Assembly: GCA_949318235.1 (NCBI GenBank)
Contig: OX439134.1
Location: forward strand, 29,334,459 to 29,398,458
Reading direction: 5' to 3'
Length of the DNA: 64,000 nt
From: Ecdyonurus torrentis
Taxonomy: Eukaryota > Arthropoda > Insecta > Ephemeroptera > Heptageniidae
Position numbers and translations under genes: made by a program. The notes under the pieces were generated by a model that was not told the origin of the DNA, did no database searches, and worked only from the letters and a program-made list of their open reading frames with translations. Positions 39,001 to 47,744 of this stretch are shown piece by piece. The first letter of the stretch is position 1. Each line of letters starts with the position of its first letter.

Positions 39001-42000
39001 TTTACTTAACATTTTACACTCTGGATCACGTTGTTGATGACTTTGCAATTCATCCAAATCAAATACTTTTACTACATTTACAAATCTACTTAATGAATCG
39101 GCATTACCATGTGATAATCCTGCACGATGTACTACACTGAAAGAATAATCTGAAATTTCAAGTGCCATACGTAATAATTTACTGTTTGGATTTTTCATAG
39201 TTAATAGATATTTTAATGCAGCATTATCTACGACTACTGTAAAATGTGGTTGTCCATACAAATAATATTTGAAGTGTTTTAAACTCCAGCAAAAACCTAT
39301 CATTTCACGAATTGCAGCTGATTCAGCTTGTTCTCTAGGAGCAAGTTTGCGGGATGCATAAGCACAAGGATGATAAATTCCATCTTCACCTAGCTGTTCT
39401 AGGACTGCGCCGCTGGCCCAGCCACTCGTATCAACACAAAGTCGAAATTCTTTTCTAGGATCTGGTATAGCTAGTACAGGTGATGACGTCATAATCTTTT
39501 TAATTTTTAAAAATGCATCTATGCATTCTTGAGTGAAATTTACTTTTTTCTTCAAATTATTTTTATGATTTTTTAATAAATCTGATATTGGTCTATTTAT
39601 TTCAGCATAATTTTTAATTAATATTCTATAATAACCTGAAAGTCCATTCCAAGCCATTACATCACGAATATCGTGTGGTATTTGGAAATCTTGAATTTTT
39701 TGTACAAGTCTAGGATCTGCTGATATTGTATTATTTTCTATTGTGTAGCCTAGGAAAATAATTTTTTGCACTGCAAATTGACATTTTTTCAAGTTTACTG
39801 TGACGTTGCCATATTGTAGTCGTTCTAAAACTTGACGAGTTCTAGCTATATTTTCTTCTATTGTATTAGAAAATACACATAGATCATCTATGTAACATAG
39901 CACTATTAGAGGCGATAGATTATGAAGTAATCCATCTAAAAATCGCTGCATACTAGCTGAAGCATTTTTTAAACCTTGCGGCATAAAATTATACTCGTAT
40001 GTACCTGCATATTTACCTGAAGGTACAGTAAAAGCAGTGTATTTTTTACTATTTTCAGCAAGTGGTATATTGTAAAATGAGTCTTTTAAATCTAGAGTTG
40101 TAAAGTATTTACATTTTGATAGATTAGATAATGAATCTTGAATATTTAAGAATGCATAGGGCTCAGCTTCAGTTAAAGTATTGATTTTTCTCAGGTCCAA
40201 AGTTACTCTATATTGAATAGTACCATCAGGCGTTTTCTTCCTGACTAAAACTATGCCACTATTATATGGACTAGTTGATTTTCTTATAGTTCTTGAATCT
40301 AGTTGAGCGCCTAGAGAAATATCGGCATAATCTTGCAGGGCCATACTTATTTTATATGGTTTTGTTCTAACTATCTTATCTTCAGTTAAACGAATATTAT
40401 GTTCCACTAGATGAGTACCTTCCCTAATTTTCTTTTCTATGAATATGTCACGAAAATCATCTAATATCATAGCTTTAAATTCTTCTCTAAATTTAGGTGG
40501 TAAATGTTGTAATTTTTCATTTAATATTTCTTCATTAATTTCTAACTCTTCTTCGTAGTCTACATTTTCTGAGTGTATGTTATGAACGTGTCGAGTTGCA
40601 TTCTCCGTATTGCTCTCGGCCGTGAGACAATCCGCACTCATAATATCATTTTGAGTTACTGCGATTATACGAGCAATAAGCATACCTTTGATTATTGTTA
40701 TATCAGAAGTATTGAAATTAGAAATTTGCACGGGCACAAAATATTTGCATTGTATGCAATTTTTTGTACAATGATGTGAATTACATTCTTGTTTAATTAA
40801 TTGTGATATAGTACGTGCAACATAAATTCTTTTTTCATCGAGAGGCTGATTAACTTCAAGTGGCTCTACGACAAAGAAATTATTTCTAAATTCTAATGCT
40901 TGTTTATGAGAAACTTGAAAGAAATTTATTTTTGCGTTCCCTGGAGAAATTTTAAGGGGTGCTGTAGTTTTAAGTGGAGTATACCGAGGTGGAGTAAGCA
41001 ATTGGCGTCCCAAATGCTTAACCTCAGCATAATTTGAATCATCGGTGTAACTTGATACTAATGGAAATGTGTGTCCATGTAGTGTAATCTCATTTTTACC
41101 GATGTTAATCACGCCCCTGTATTTACGCAAAAAATCAATTCCTAACAAACCATCATAATTGTAACACTCATGCTTAACAACGTGCATCTCAATTTTATAA
41201 TTATTATGGTCAATGTTCATCTTCACGTTCTTGCAGCCATATGAATTTACTTTTTGGTTCCCCAAACCAAATATTTGAAATTTATTTTTCATTAAGTTAC
41301 TAGTATCTACAGTATTCCATATTACAGAAGTTTCAGCTGCTGTATCGATTAAAAATCGCATATTATTATTATTTATTTTACATTCTAAAATTAAATTGTA
41401 TTGATTATTTACATTATATACGTTTTTATTACTAATTGGAACAAATTTTTGTTCTAATTTAGGGGTTGGCGCAACCCATGGCCGTGTGGGGCGCCCTGGA
41501 GAAAATTTGGCTCCACGTCTTGCAAGCAAGAGAATTCTTGTTGCGAATCGCTCGGATTTAATGAATGAGAAATTTCTTGTTGCGAATTTTCGCAATAATA
41601 TTCTTGTTGTGAATTTTCACAATAATATTCAGGCTTTGAATTTTCACAATAATATTCAGGGGGTTGTAAATCACGTGGTTTCTTGCGAGGGGTAAAATCT
41701 TGCGCATTTTGCCTATACTGATCAAAGCTATTAAACTGATGCTGATCGAAGTCATAATAACCAGCTGATTGATTATTATCGATATTATTGAATGAATTTT
41801 GAGAGTTGAAGTTATTTGGATTATTATCTGAATTTTGATGATATCGACGTTTCTTGCGATTAGAAGTTTCAGTGAAATATTGATGATTGATTATTTCAGG
41901 ATTTTGAATTTCAGCAAAATCTGATCGATATTGATTTTCAATAAATTTTTGATACTGATAATCATTGTAGTAAGGTGAGAAATTACGATTGAATGAAGTA

Positions 42001-44631
42001 TTTGAACGTAGAGTAGTTTCAAATTGATTGAGTGGTGGGGGTAAATTTGAATTTGGCAAATATTGATTATTTGTAGATTGATAATTATCAATTTTTGCGC
42101 GTCTTGTTGCTTCATTGAATGCAATTGCCGTCGATACTGCTTTATCAAACGTCTCAGGACATGCTCCACGCACGCGGTCGCCTAGAACTGTTCCTCCTAG
42201 ACCATGCAGGAAACTATCTAGCGCACGCTGATCAGCTTCGAACTTCACCGCCTCATTTCTATCATTATTATCAGTCAATTCATAAGTATTTACATTTACT
42301 GATTTAATTCTATCGGCAAATTGTTCAATTGATTCCTCCGATTGAATCGTAATTACAGATAATAATTCTCTATAATAACGTGTTGTATTCTTACATTTGA
42401 ATCGATTAATCATGATGTTTTTGAATTCATTATAACATTTTACTTCTTTGGCTTTCACGTCGCTGCTCACGAAAGTCAGCGCTTCTCCATCAAGAATTTG
42501 CTTTGCAATTAAGAGAGTTTTATTTACATCCCATCCCCCTAATTCTTGAGCTTGTTCCACTTTTTGGAAGAAATTATGAATATTTTCCTGAACTTTTCCT
42601 GAAAATTTAGGTATAGTATTCATAAGAATAAGTGTACTTGAACTATCTGAAGTTTTAGCTATTTGAAAATTTTCTTGCATAACTGTTAGTCTTGTTTTTA
42701 ATTCAGCAATAGTTGTAGTTTCTATTTCATCTATTTTCTCTTTTTGATTTTTATTCAAAGATTTTAATTCAGAAATTTCATCTTCATGTGATTTATTTTT
42801 TTCTTTCAGTGCATTTATTTCATGTACTAAATCAATGAGAGAATATTCTTTACCATTATGTGTAAAGAAAGCCATTTTTTCCCAGATATATTGCTACCAA
42901 ATTTATTATTAGTCGTGCAATTTTATGTTAAAATTGTAAAAAGAAATGAGCTTACCGTGTATGTCTACTGTATAGAGAAATATCCATGATGAGGAAAAAC
43001 TGCATAGCGTTCCGTCCGTTCCTTCTCTCTCTTTGCCCAAGGTAGTGTGGAAAAGTAGGTAGCACAAACTCAAAGTTCACTGAAAGTGTTCATTGGACGT
43101 TCGAAATTATTCACTTAAAGTCACATAGATACGATTCACCAGCTTCTGACACCATTTGTAGCCTGCGCCATAGTGAATGTTGTTTTCCGAACCCCGAACC
43201 CCGCTACTGAGTTACCTTCTTCTCGCTCTCCGGCGCTCCGCCGCTGTAACCTGCTCTGCCGCCGGACTCGTCCTCGTCGCTCTCGGCCGTCGCTGAATAT
43301 TCACGCAAAGCGTACAGCTTTGGTGGATGTATTAATGAATAATTCTGTGATAACTTATTGATAATCTATACTAAAAGATTATCAATTATAACTGTTATTG
43401 ATAATGTTTATTAGTAATATAATGTTATTAATTCTTCTGCATTTCTTATATGATATTGGAGAACTTTTCAAATCAAAAACTCACATAAGTAACACTATAT
43501 TTTATTATAAAATTATGAATGTGGATTATAAGTGATAAAATTAGCGCTATATGCCGAACAATGCATAGAGCGGCGTTATAGCTTGAGGCGCCAGCGCGAC
43601 ACCTCAAGCTCCACACTCAGACTATCTTTCTTCCCGTCGCCTCGCACGCAACACACGCAATTATGCTATACTGCACTTTTTATGCAGTTATATTATAAAG
43701 AAGTACATCTTGTACTATATGAACGCGAATATGTAAAGAGGACTAAATATCAATAATAAAACATTACATTATTTTATTATTAATATTGATATTTAGGACG
43801 CGCGGGTTACAATACTTTAGGCATGCCCGATTTAAATCGACTGAGGTTTTTTGACTTGAATATATATCACTATATATATATGAGCAATATATCACTTTTT
43901 AACCATTAAAATGATTCTAAGAATTAAAAAATTCTAATTTCAAATATTTGTAATAAAATATATGAATTTCGCATAAAAACAAGACAAATTTTGAAACATA
44001 CATGCGAAAAGAATAATTTACGTAATTAAAGCTTCATTTATGACATTATAGTAGAAAATATATTAATTTGGAACAACATAAATAATTATGCTGTACTGCA
44101 GAACATAATATTTATGCTATTTATGTAACATATAGTTTTATTATTAAAGGCGTAGAACACCTTGAACAAAAAATTTGTGTAATATCCTAACAAACCTAAA
44201 TATCAACTTTGATTTGGTCGAAGTTATTGATTTCTAATTTGTTTTCCATTCACAAAATGCCGCTGGCGGTCACTGACGTCACAGCTCGCTTGTTTAACGC
44301 GCGCGTAAACCGGGCGAGCTGTGACTGCCAGTGGCATTTTGTGAATGGAAAATAAATTAGAAATAAATGACTTCGGCCAAATCAACGTTGATTTTCAGGT
44401 TTGTTAGGATATTACACAACTTTTTTGTTCAAGGTGTTCTACGCCTTTAAGTATAGCATAGATTATGCTATTATTAAACAAATTGTGCTAAAAGTGAACT
44501 ACATATAATGATAATTATTACGTAAATATTGTTATCCATGTTTGTGATTTATGTAAAGTACTCGTATAAAACAAAAATATTTTTACCTGTGTTGCTACAA
44601 TAAATAATAAACAAATAAAGAACGTCTTCAT
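28715..44631 (-). CDS. Serine protease homolog C (catalytic Ser replaced by Leu)
   Basis: Seven exons: 44587-44631, 34677-34731, 33902-34064, 33113-33282, 30716-30811, 29570-29712 and 28715-28891. They total 849 bp and 282 aa, the same length and phase pattern as protease B. Signal peptide MKTFFICLLFIVATQ, propeptide to K43, activation site K|ILGG. H84 (TAAHC) and D131 (NNDIAL) are kept, but the catalytic motif reads GDLGGA: L227 (codon CTC) stands where Ser belongs. All other structural cysteines and the open frame are intact, so this looks like a functional non-catalytic homolog and not a pseudogene. Secreted homologs in arthropods often act as cofactors, decoys or binding proteins; its role here is inferred. 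Intron 1 (34732-44586) is nearly 10 kb because an LTR retrotransposon sits in it. Intron 4 contains a tRNA-Leu gene on the other strand. A candidate TATA (TATAAAG) lies at 44714-44720. Confidence 0.88.
28920..29300. mobile_element. MITE-12 copy e
   Basis: Runs of GCATAATT and ATTATGCT words in intron 6 of gene C, bordering MITE-8a. Confidence 0.5.
29330..29548. mobile_element. MITE-8 copy a
   Basis: Shares GCAATAGGTAG, TATAAGCTAGAAC and AGGTATTATTATACTACAAT with copy b; ends CCGTGTA. The left tip is lost. Confidence 0.65.
29789..30275. mobile_element. MITE-7 copy c
   Basis: 487 bp with near-perfect ends AGAAGACGTTGCAAAA and TTTTGCAACGTCTTCT. It lies in intron 5 of gene C. Confidence 0.8.
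31427..31667. mobile_element. MITE-8 copy b
   Basis: 241 bp with inverted tips ACACGGAAAAAAATTA and TAATTTTTTTCCGTGT. It lies in intron 4 of gene C, 107 bp from the tRNA gene. Confidence 0.75.
31775..31856 (+). tRNA. tRNA-Leu (AAG)
   Basis: 82 nt, no intron. The acceptor stem GGTAGCG pairs with CGCTGCC. The D-arm starts GGCCGAGCGG, and the anticodon stem CTGGT/ACCAG encloses the loop TTAAGGC (anticodon AAG, for CUU codons). There is a type II variable arm (CTCTTCGGAGG) and a T-arm GTGGG-TTCGAAT-CCCAC. It ends before a T-run from 31859, a Pol III stop. It closely resembles animal nuclear tRNA-Leu(AAG). It lies antisense within intron 4 of gene C. Confidence 0.97.
32051..32559. mobile_element. 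MITE with ~105-bp terminal inverted repeats
   Basis: The ends TAATATATATGTTGGCAACC and AATTCGCTCATTGG recur inverted at 32455-32559. The centre has repeated GTGGTTTTT/CGTGGTC words. It lies in intron 4 of gene C. Confidence 0.72.
32741..33045. mobile_element. MITE-5 copy e with internal (TA)n
   Basis: AATGAGG left end and CCTCAT right end. The right arm is expanded by (TA)n at 32989-33034. One TGACGTCA. It lies in intron 4 of gene C. Confidence 0.7.
33318..33830. mobile_element. MITE-12 copy f, interrupted by MITE-6c
   Basis: Left fragment TTATGCTATATTGAATAAATT and right fragment AACATAATTATTATGCAG surround MITE-6c. Confidence 0.5.
33364..33668 (+). mobile_element. MITE-6 copy c
   Basis: Alignable over its length to copy b. 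It is inserted inside a GCATAAT-rich MITE in intron 3 of gene C. Confidence 0.72.
35033..35687 (-). repeat. 3' LTR of the retrotransposon
   Basis: 655 bp, the same length as the other LTR. Short ORFs read on the plus strand of both LTRs translate identically, indicating near or complete identity. Confidence 0.92.
35688..35700 (-). other. Polypurine tract of the retrotransposon
   Basis: The minus strand reads AGAAGGGGGGTGA directly before the 3' LTR, in the position of a plus-strand DNA primer. Confidence 0.7.
35701..37617. other. AT-rich non-coding 3' region of the retrotransposon
   Basis: About 1.9 kb between the end of pol and the purine tract. It is extremely AT-rich with many T-runs (for example near 36320, 36460, 37075 and 37150). 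I see no credible ORF and no env signature. Confidence 0.6.
37618..41622 (-). CDS. pol: Retrotransposon Pol polyprotein (protease-RT-RNase H-integrase)
   Basis: The frame is open from about 41622 to 37618, in the -1 frame relative to gag, and its 5' part has no ATG. A non-ATG start in some ORF finders falls at 41595. Numbered from there it is 1325 aa. The protease has DTAAET at D84 and LLGIDFL. The RT has LDLRKIN, TTLDLKDSF and YIDD. The RNase H has CVDTSGW, VVVDNA and NADSLSR. The integrase has an HHCC zinc finger (CMTCPSC), a catalytic core with GIDI, SDLGRQF and NGKTE, and a C-terminal GPF segment. All catalytic residues I can check are present, so the enzyme set looks intact. Expression probably needs -1 frameshifting at 41502-41508. 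Confidence 0.92.
41454..42875 (-). CDS. gag: Retrotransposon Gag
   Basis: 473 aa. Residues ~20-75 look like a charged coiled coil. Residues ~90-250 fit the retrotransposon Gag capsid fold (a PKFSG start, an FADRI segment, a LHGLGG segment). The C-terminal third is rich in Asn, Gln and Tyr and carries three copies of EYYCENS. I see no CCHC zinc knuckle, which most Ty3 Gags have for binding RNA. The reading frame overlaps pol by about 170 nt. The stop is ten or so bases past the predicted frameshift hairpin. Gag would form the cytoplasmic particle. Confidence 0.88.
   Translation of the reverse strand: MAFFTHNGKEYSLIDLVHEINALKEKNKSHEDEISELKSLNKNQKEKIDEIETTTIAELKTRLTVMQENFQIAKTSDSSSTLILMNTIPKFSGKVQENIHNFFQKVEQAQELGGWDVNKTLLIAKQILDGEALTFVSSDVKAKEVKCYNEFKNIMINRFKCKNTTRYYRELLSVITIQSEESIEQFADRIKSVNVNTYELTDNNDRNEAVKFEADQRALDSFLHGLGGTVLGDRVRGACPETFDKAVSTAIAFNEATRRAKIDNYQSTNNQYLPNSNLPPPLNQFETTLRSNTSFNRNFSPYYNDYQYQKFIENQYRSDFAEIQNPEIINHQYFTETSNRKKRRYHQNSDNNPNNFNSQNSFNNIDNNQSAGYYDFDQHQFNSFDQYRQNAQDFTPRKKPRDLQPPEYYCENSKPEYYCENSQQEYYCENSQQEISHSLNPSDSQQEFSCLQDVEPNFLQGAPHGHGLRQPLN
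41470..41508 (-). promoter_or_regulatory. Predicted -1 ribosomal frameshift signal (gag/pol)
   Basis: The heptamer A_AAT_TTT (41502-41508, minus strand) is in the correct gag phase (codons CCA AAT TTT). Slipping back one base enters the pol frame. After a 6-nt spacer (CTCCAG) comes a hairpin: GGCGC pairs with GCGCC and, inside it, CCCA with TGGG. Heptamer, short spacer and stem are the three standard parts. Confidence 0.7.
43142..43154 (-). promoter_or_regulatory. Primer-binding site (tRNA-Leu type)
   Basis: Starting two bases after the 5' LTR, the minus strand reads TGGTGTCAGAAG. This is complementary to the 3' end TTCTGACACCA of animal tRNA-Leu (CAG/CAA type). It would prime minus-strand DNA synthesis. 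Confidence 0.75.
43157..43811 (-). repeat. 5' LTR of the retrotransposon
   Basis: 655-bp direct repeat of 35033-35687. In element orientation it begins TGTAACCC and ends GGCTACA. It includes a GC-rich stretch and would hold the promoter. It is followed by the tRNA-Leu-type primer site. Confidence 0.92.
44015..44530. mobile_element. MITE-12 copy g, interrupted by TTAA-1d
   Basis: AATTATGCTGTACTGC on the left and AGCATAGATTATGCTATT on the right of TTAA-1d. It lies in intron 1 of gene C. Confidence 0.55.
44144..44450. mobile_element. TTAA-1 MITE copy d
   Basis: 307-bp palindrome with TTAA ends, inserted inside a GCATAAT-rich MITE (44015-44530). One of the two TGACGTCA sites is reduced to TGACTGCCA. 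Confidence 0.85.
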
Positions 44632-44767
44632 TTTGAGATTGTCTTTTATAAATAATCTAAATTAAGTTGATATATGAATATCAAACTGTCTTATCTTACT
44701 TTAATTATCGCAACTTTATATCACGGTAAAACCAATGTTAAAGATTGAAATATATAATTATTAATAT

Positions 44768-45319
44768 AGAGCGCAAAAATAGTTTGTCGACTATTGCCAT
44801 TATGTCGACTAATGCTAGTTTTATTGCATATCTCCACCGATCTCAACAAATGTAGCATTTTAAACCAATAAAAAAATCGCGACTATTTCGAGCTTAGTGA
44901 CTATATTACATATAATCGACTATTTGTCGACTATTTTGCACTTTTTTGCGTTTTTAAGGAAATTTAAAACGTAACAAATTATTTGAAATTATAACATTTC
45001 TTTATGATAATATAGTATAACAAAAAAAATATATAATATTATTGATTCAATAAATTAATTTTTTTTTTTGCCAAAAATTGAAAATTAGCAAAACTAGATA
45101 CATACAAGAAAAGGACACGCTCGGCCAATTTAAGTATTAAGATACTAAAAGTTCTGTTTAACATAAAATAAAATTATTTTTTAATCACAAAATCATTCTT
45201 TTATCATTCTATTTATATACAAAAAAAATCGACTTTTTTTACTTTTTTGTATAAAATCGACGATTTATCGACTATATAGTCGACTAATTAGTCAAAATGA
45301 TCGACTATTTTTGCGCTCT
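44768..45319. mobile_element. Inverted-repeat element, AGAGCGCAAAAATAGT tips
   Basis: 552 bp; AGAGCGCAAAAATAGT at the left and CTATTTTTGCGCTCT at the right, with many TCGACTA words. It lies in the promoter-side flank of gene C. Confidence 0.68.
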
Positions 45320-45892
45320 CTAACTTTATACAAATATATTTGATTTTCATTCTTTTTTTTTTTCTTTTCTTTTCTTTTTTCTTTTCTTTTCTTTTTTTTT
45401 TCTTTTTTTTTTTTTCTTTTTTTTTTTTTAGTTCTGTAAAGAATTTATTTATTATTGTTTAGCCCAAATACAAAATTTACATGAAAATGGTCACTTACTG
45501 TACAGCACATAGTCCAATGGACGAAAAAACAACAACAACTTATAAGGTAATTAGTAAATTGGGTTTTATTGAAGAACAGTAAGACGATATGTTAAACAAA
45601 ATATTACTGTTAATTTATTTAAAAAAAGAAGAAGTATTTTCATCAAATGAATAGAAATTTGGATAGATTATCATTTTAGCTTTTAATATTTATGAAAAAA
45701 TTTCCATTCTTGGTTTATTTATTTTTCCTTGTTCAATATTTATTATCATATTACAATCAAAATTTCTCTAATTATAAATAAAAATAACTTTTATAACTTC
45801 TAAAACATGTAAAATTTTGTTTTATGGCTATGCCATATTATATTGATGTGCTTTAATGTTATAATAGGACAAATGGTTTTGATTGAAGATTT

Positions 45893-46076
45893 TCATTCGT
45901 CTTCTTCTTCATCATCATCGTCAGCTGCTGCTGCAGCTTTCTTTGCAGGAACTGAAACATTGATTAGTTGATTATTGATTGAATAATTGATTCGTGTATT
46001 GACTGATTAATTGATTGATTGATTGATTGATTGATTGATAGATAGATTGATTGATTGATTGATTGATAGATTGATA

Positions 46077-46156
<80 letters not shown>

Positions 46157-47646
46157 TAAATTATATCTCAGAGTCTTTTCCAGTAACCTCATGGGGTATT
46201 AGCTTCTCTTCTGTATAGCCCATGAAAGATTGTATAATTACAATCACAATATTATTATTATTATATATTTACAATACTATATCCGTGACAAAGCTAAAAA
46301 TTTAGTGAAACTTATTTTGTTTAGAGAAGTAATATTAATCAAAGTATATAGTAAAATAAGTCACAAATTTTGTGCACAATAGAAATCTATGGCACCGTGT
46401 GAATAGGACTTGACAATATCAAATTAAAACAAAAAAAAACTACTTGAATCTTAAATTATAGCATTATACACACTATAAGTTTCAATTCTAAAGCCTAATT
46501 TACACTATGAAATAAAATTACATATGTGTTGCCAGAATTTTTTTTACATGAAACATATAAATATTGATAAAAACAATTTTCGTAATTTTATTTCAACGAT
46601 GTGAACTCACATTAATGCTATATTACGATCCATAATACTAAAGAATGAATTTTAATTAGTTGTTAATTACCTGTTGTCTTGGAAGTAGGTGGTGGTATGG
46701 GTGGTTTTGCTGGAGGTGCACCTGCTTTGGGAGGTGGTACAGGTGCCTTATTAGCAGGCGGTTGAGGTGCTCTGTTGTAAAATTTTAAATAAAACAATAG
46801 AACGCTAGGCCATCGTCTCGGTTTATTTAGGGGGGGAGCAATGTGATAGAAACGAAATGTGATAGAAGCGTATTTTGTTAGAAACGAATTCTGTTCGACA
46901 ATGTTAAATTCCCTATCTCGAAACAGGTATGCGCGCAGGTAGCATGCATTGTTATAGTTATTGTTATTATTAAAGTGCAAGGATAATAATATGTTGACAT
47001 GTTTAGATTTTTATTTATTATTATTTTTATTTTCATTTTATAAAAATGAAATACTAACTATTATCATGGATTAATTAAAAATTGCATGTTTTCCGTTGAT
47101 GAAACTATAAAGCCGTGAAATATTAAAATCATTATACTGTTTAAACATAAGGAAATAAAATTCAAGGGACCTCGGGAATCGCTACTCGTTATAACGAAAT
47201 TATACTGAAAAATGCCGTAAATACATACGTATATGATTTATATAAAAAAGAGTTAAATTTACGTCAAAAATTAATATTTATTTGCTCCGGTAAAGTATAT
47301 TAAAATAAATGATTCATAAACTGTTTGAAATAAAAACACGCGCTACAATAACAAATAATACTACTAGAAAAATACCGCGGCGGTGGAAAAAAAACAAAAA
47401 CAAAACTGCGCGCCTCTATAAAGTATGCAAAAAAAAAAAATAATAAATAAATACTCTCGCATTCGCATGATAGAATTCGTTTCTATCACATTTCGTTTCT
47501 ATCAGAGTGATACTGCCCTTTATTTACGTATAAAAACACTTCTCTCTCTCTCTCTCTCTCTCTAATAATTATTATTATTTCCTCCAAAATAAAATTATGA
47601 TGCCAAAACGGATAAAACTATATACGTATTTTATGTCGCAATATAT

Positions 47647-47744
<98 letters not shown>

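Larger units (their letters stand above)
35033..43811 (-). mobile_element. Complete Ty3/gypsy-type LTR retrotransposon
   Basis: An 8.8-kb element read on the minus strand. It has 655-bp direct LTRs at both ends (TG...CA), 4-bp target duplication ATAC, a primer-binding site next to the 5' LTR, a purine tract before the 3' LTR, gag then pol with domain order protease-RT-RNase H-integrase (the Ty3/gypsy order), and a GPF-type integrase tail. There is no env-like ORF. Both ORFs are open, and the long ORFs I compared between the two LTRs are identical, so it looks recent and possibly competent. It lies in intron 1 of gene C in the gene's own orientation, inside an older MITE. Confidence 0.93.
34933..43866. 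mobile_element. MITE-13 copy b, split by the LTR retrotransposon
   Basis: 34933-35032 and 43812-43866 are the two halves of a MITE-13 (tips TATATTCAACTCAAAAAACC and inverse) separated by the 8.8-kb retroelement. Confidence 0.75.
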
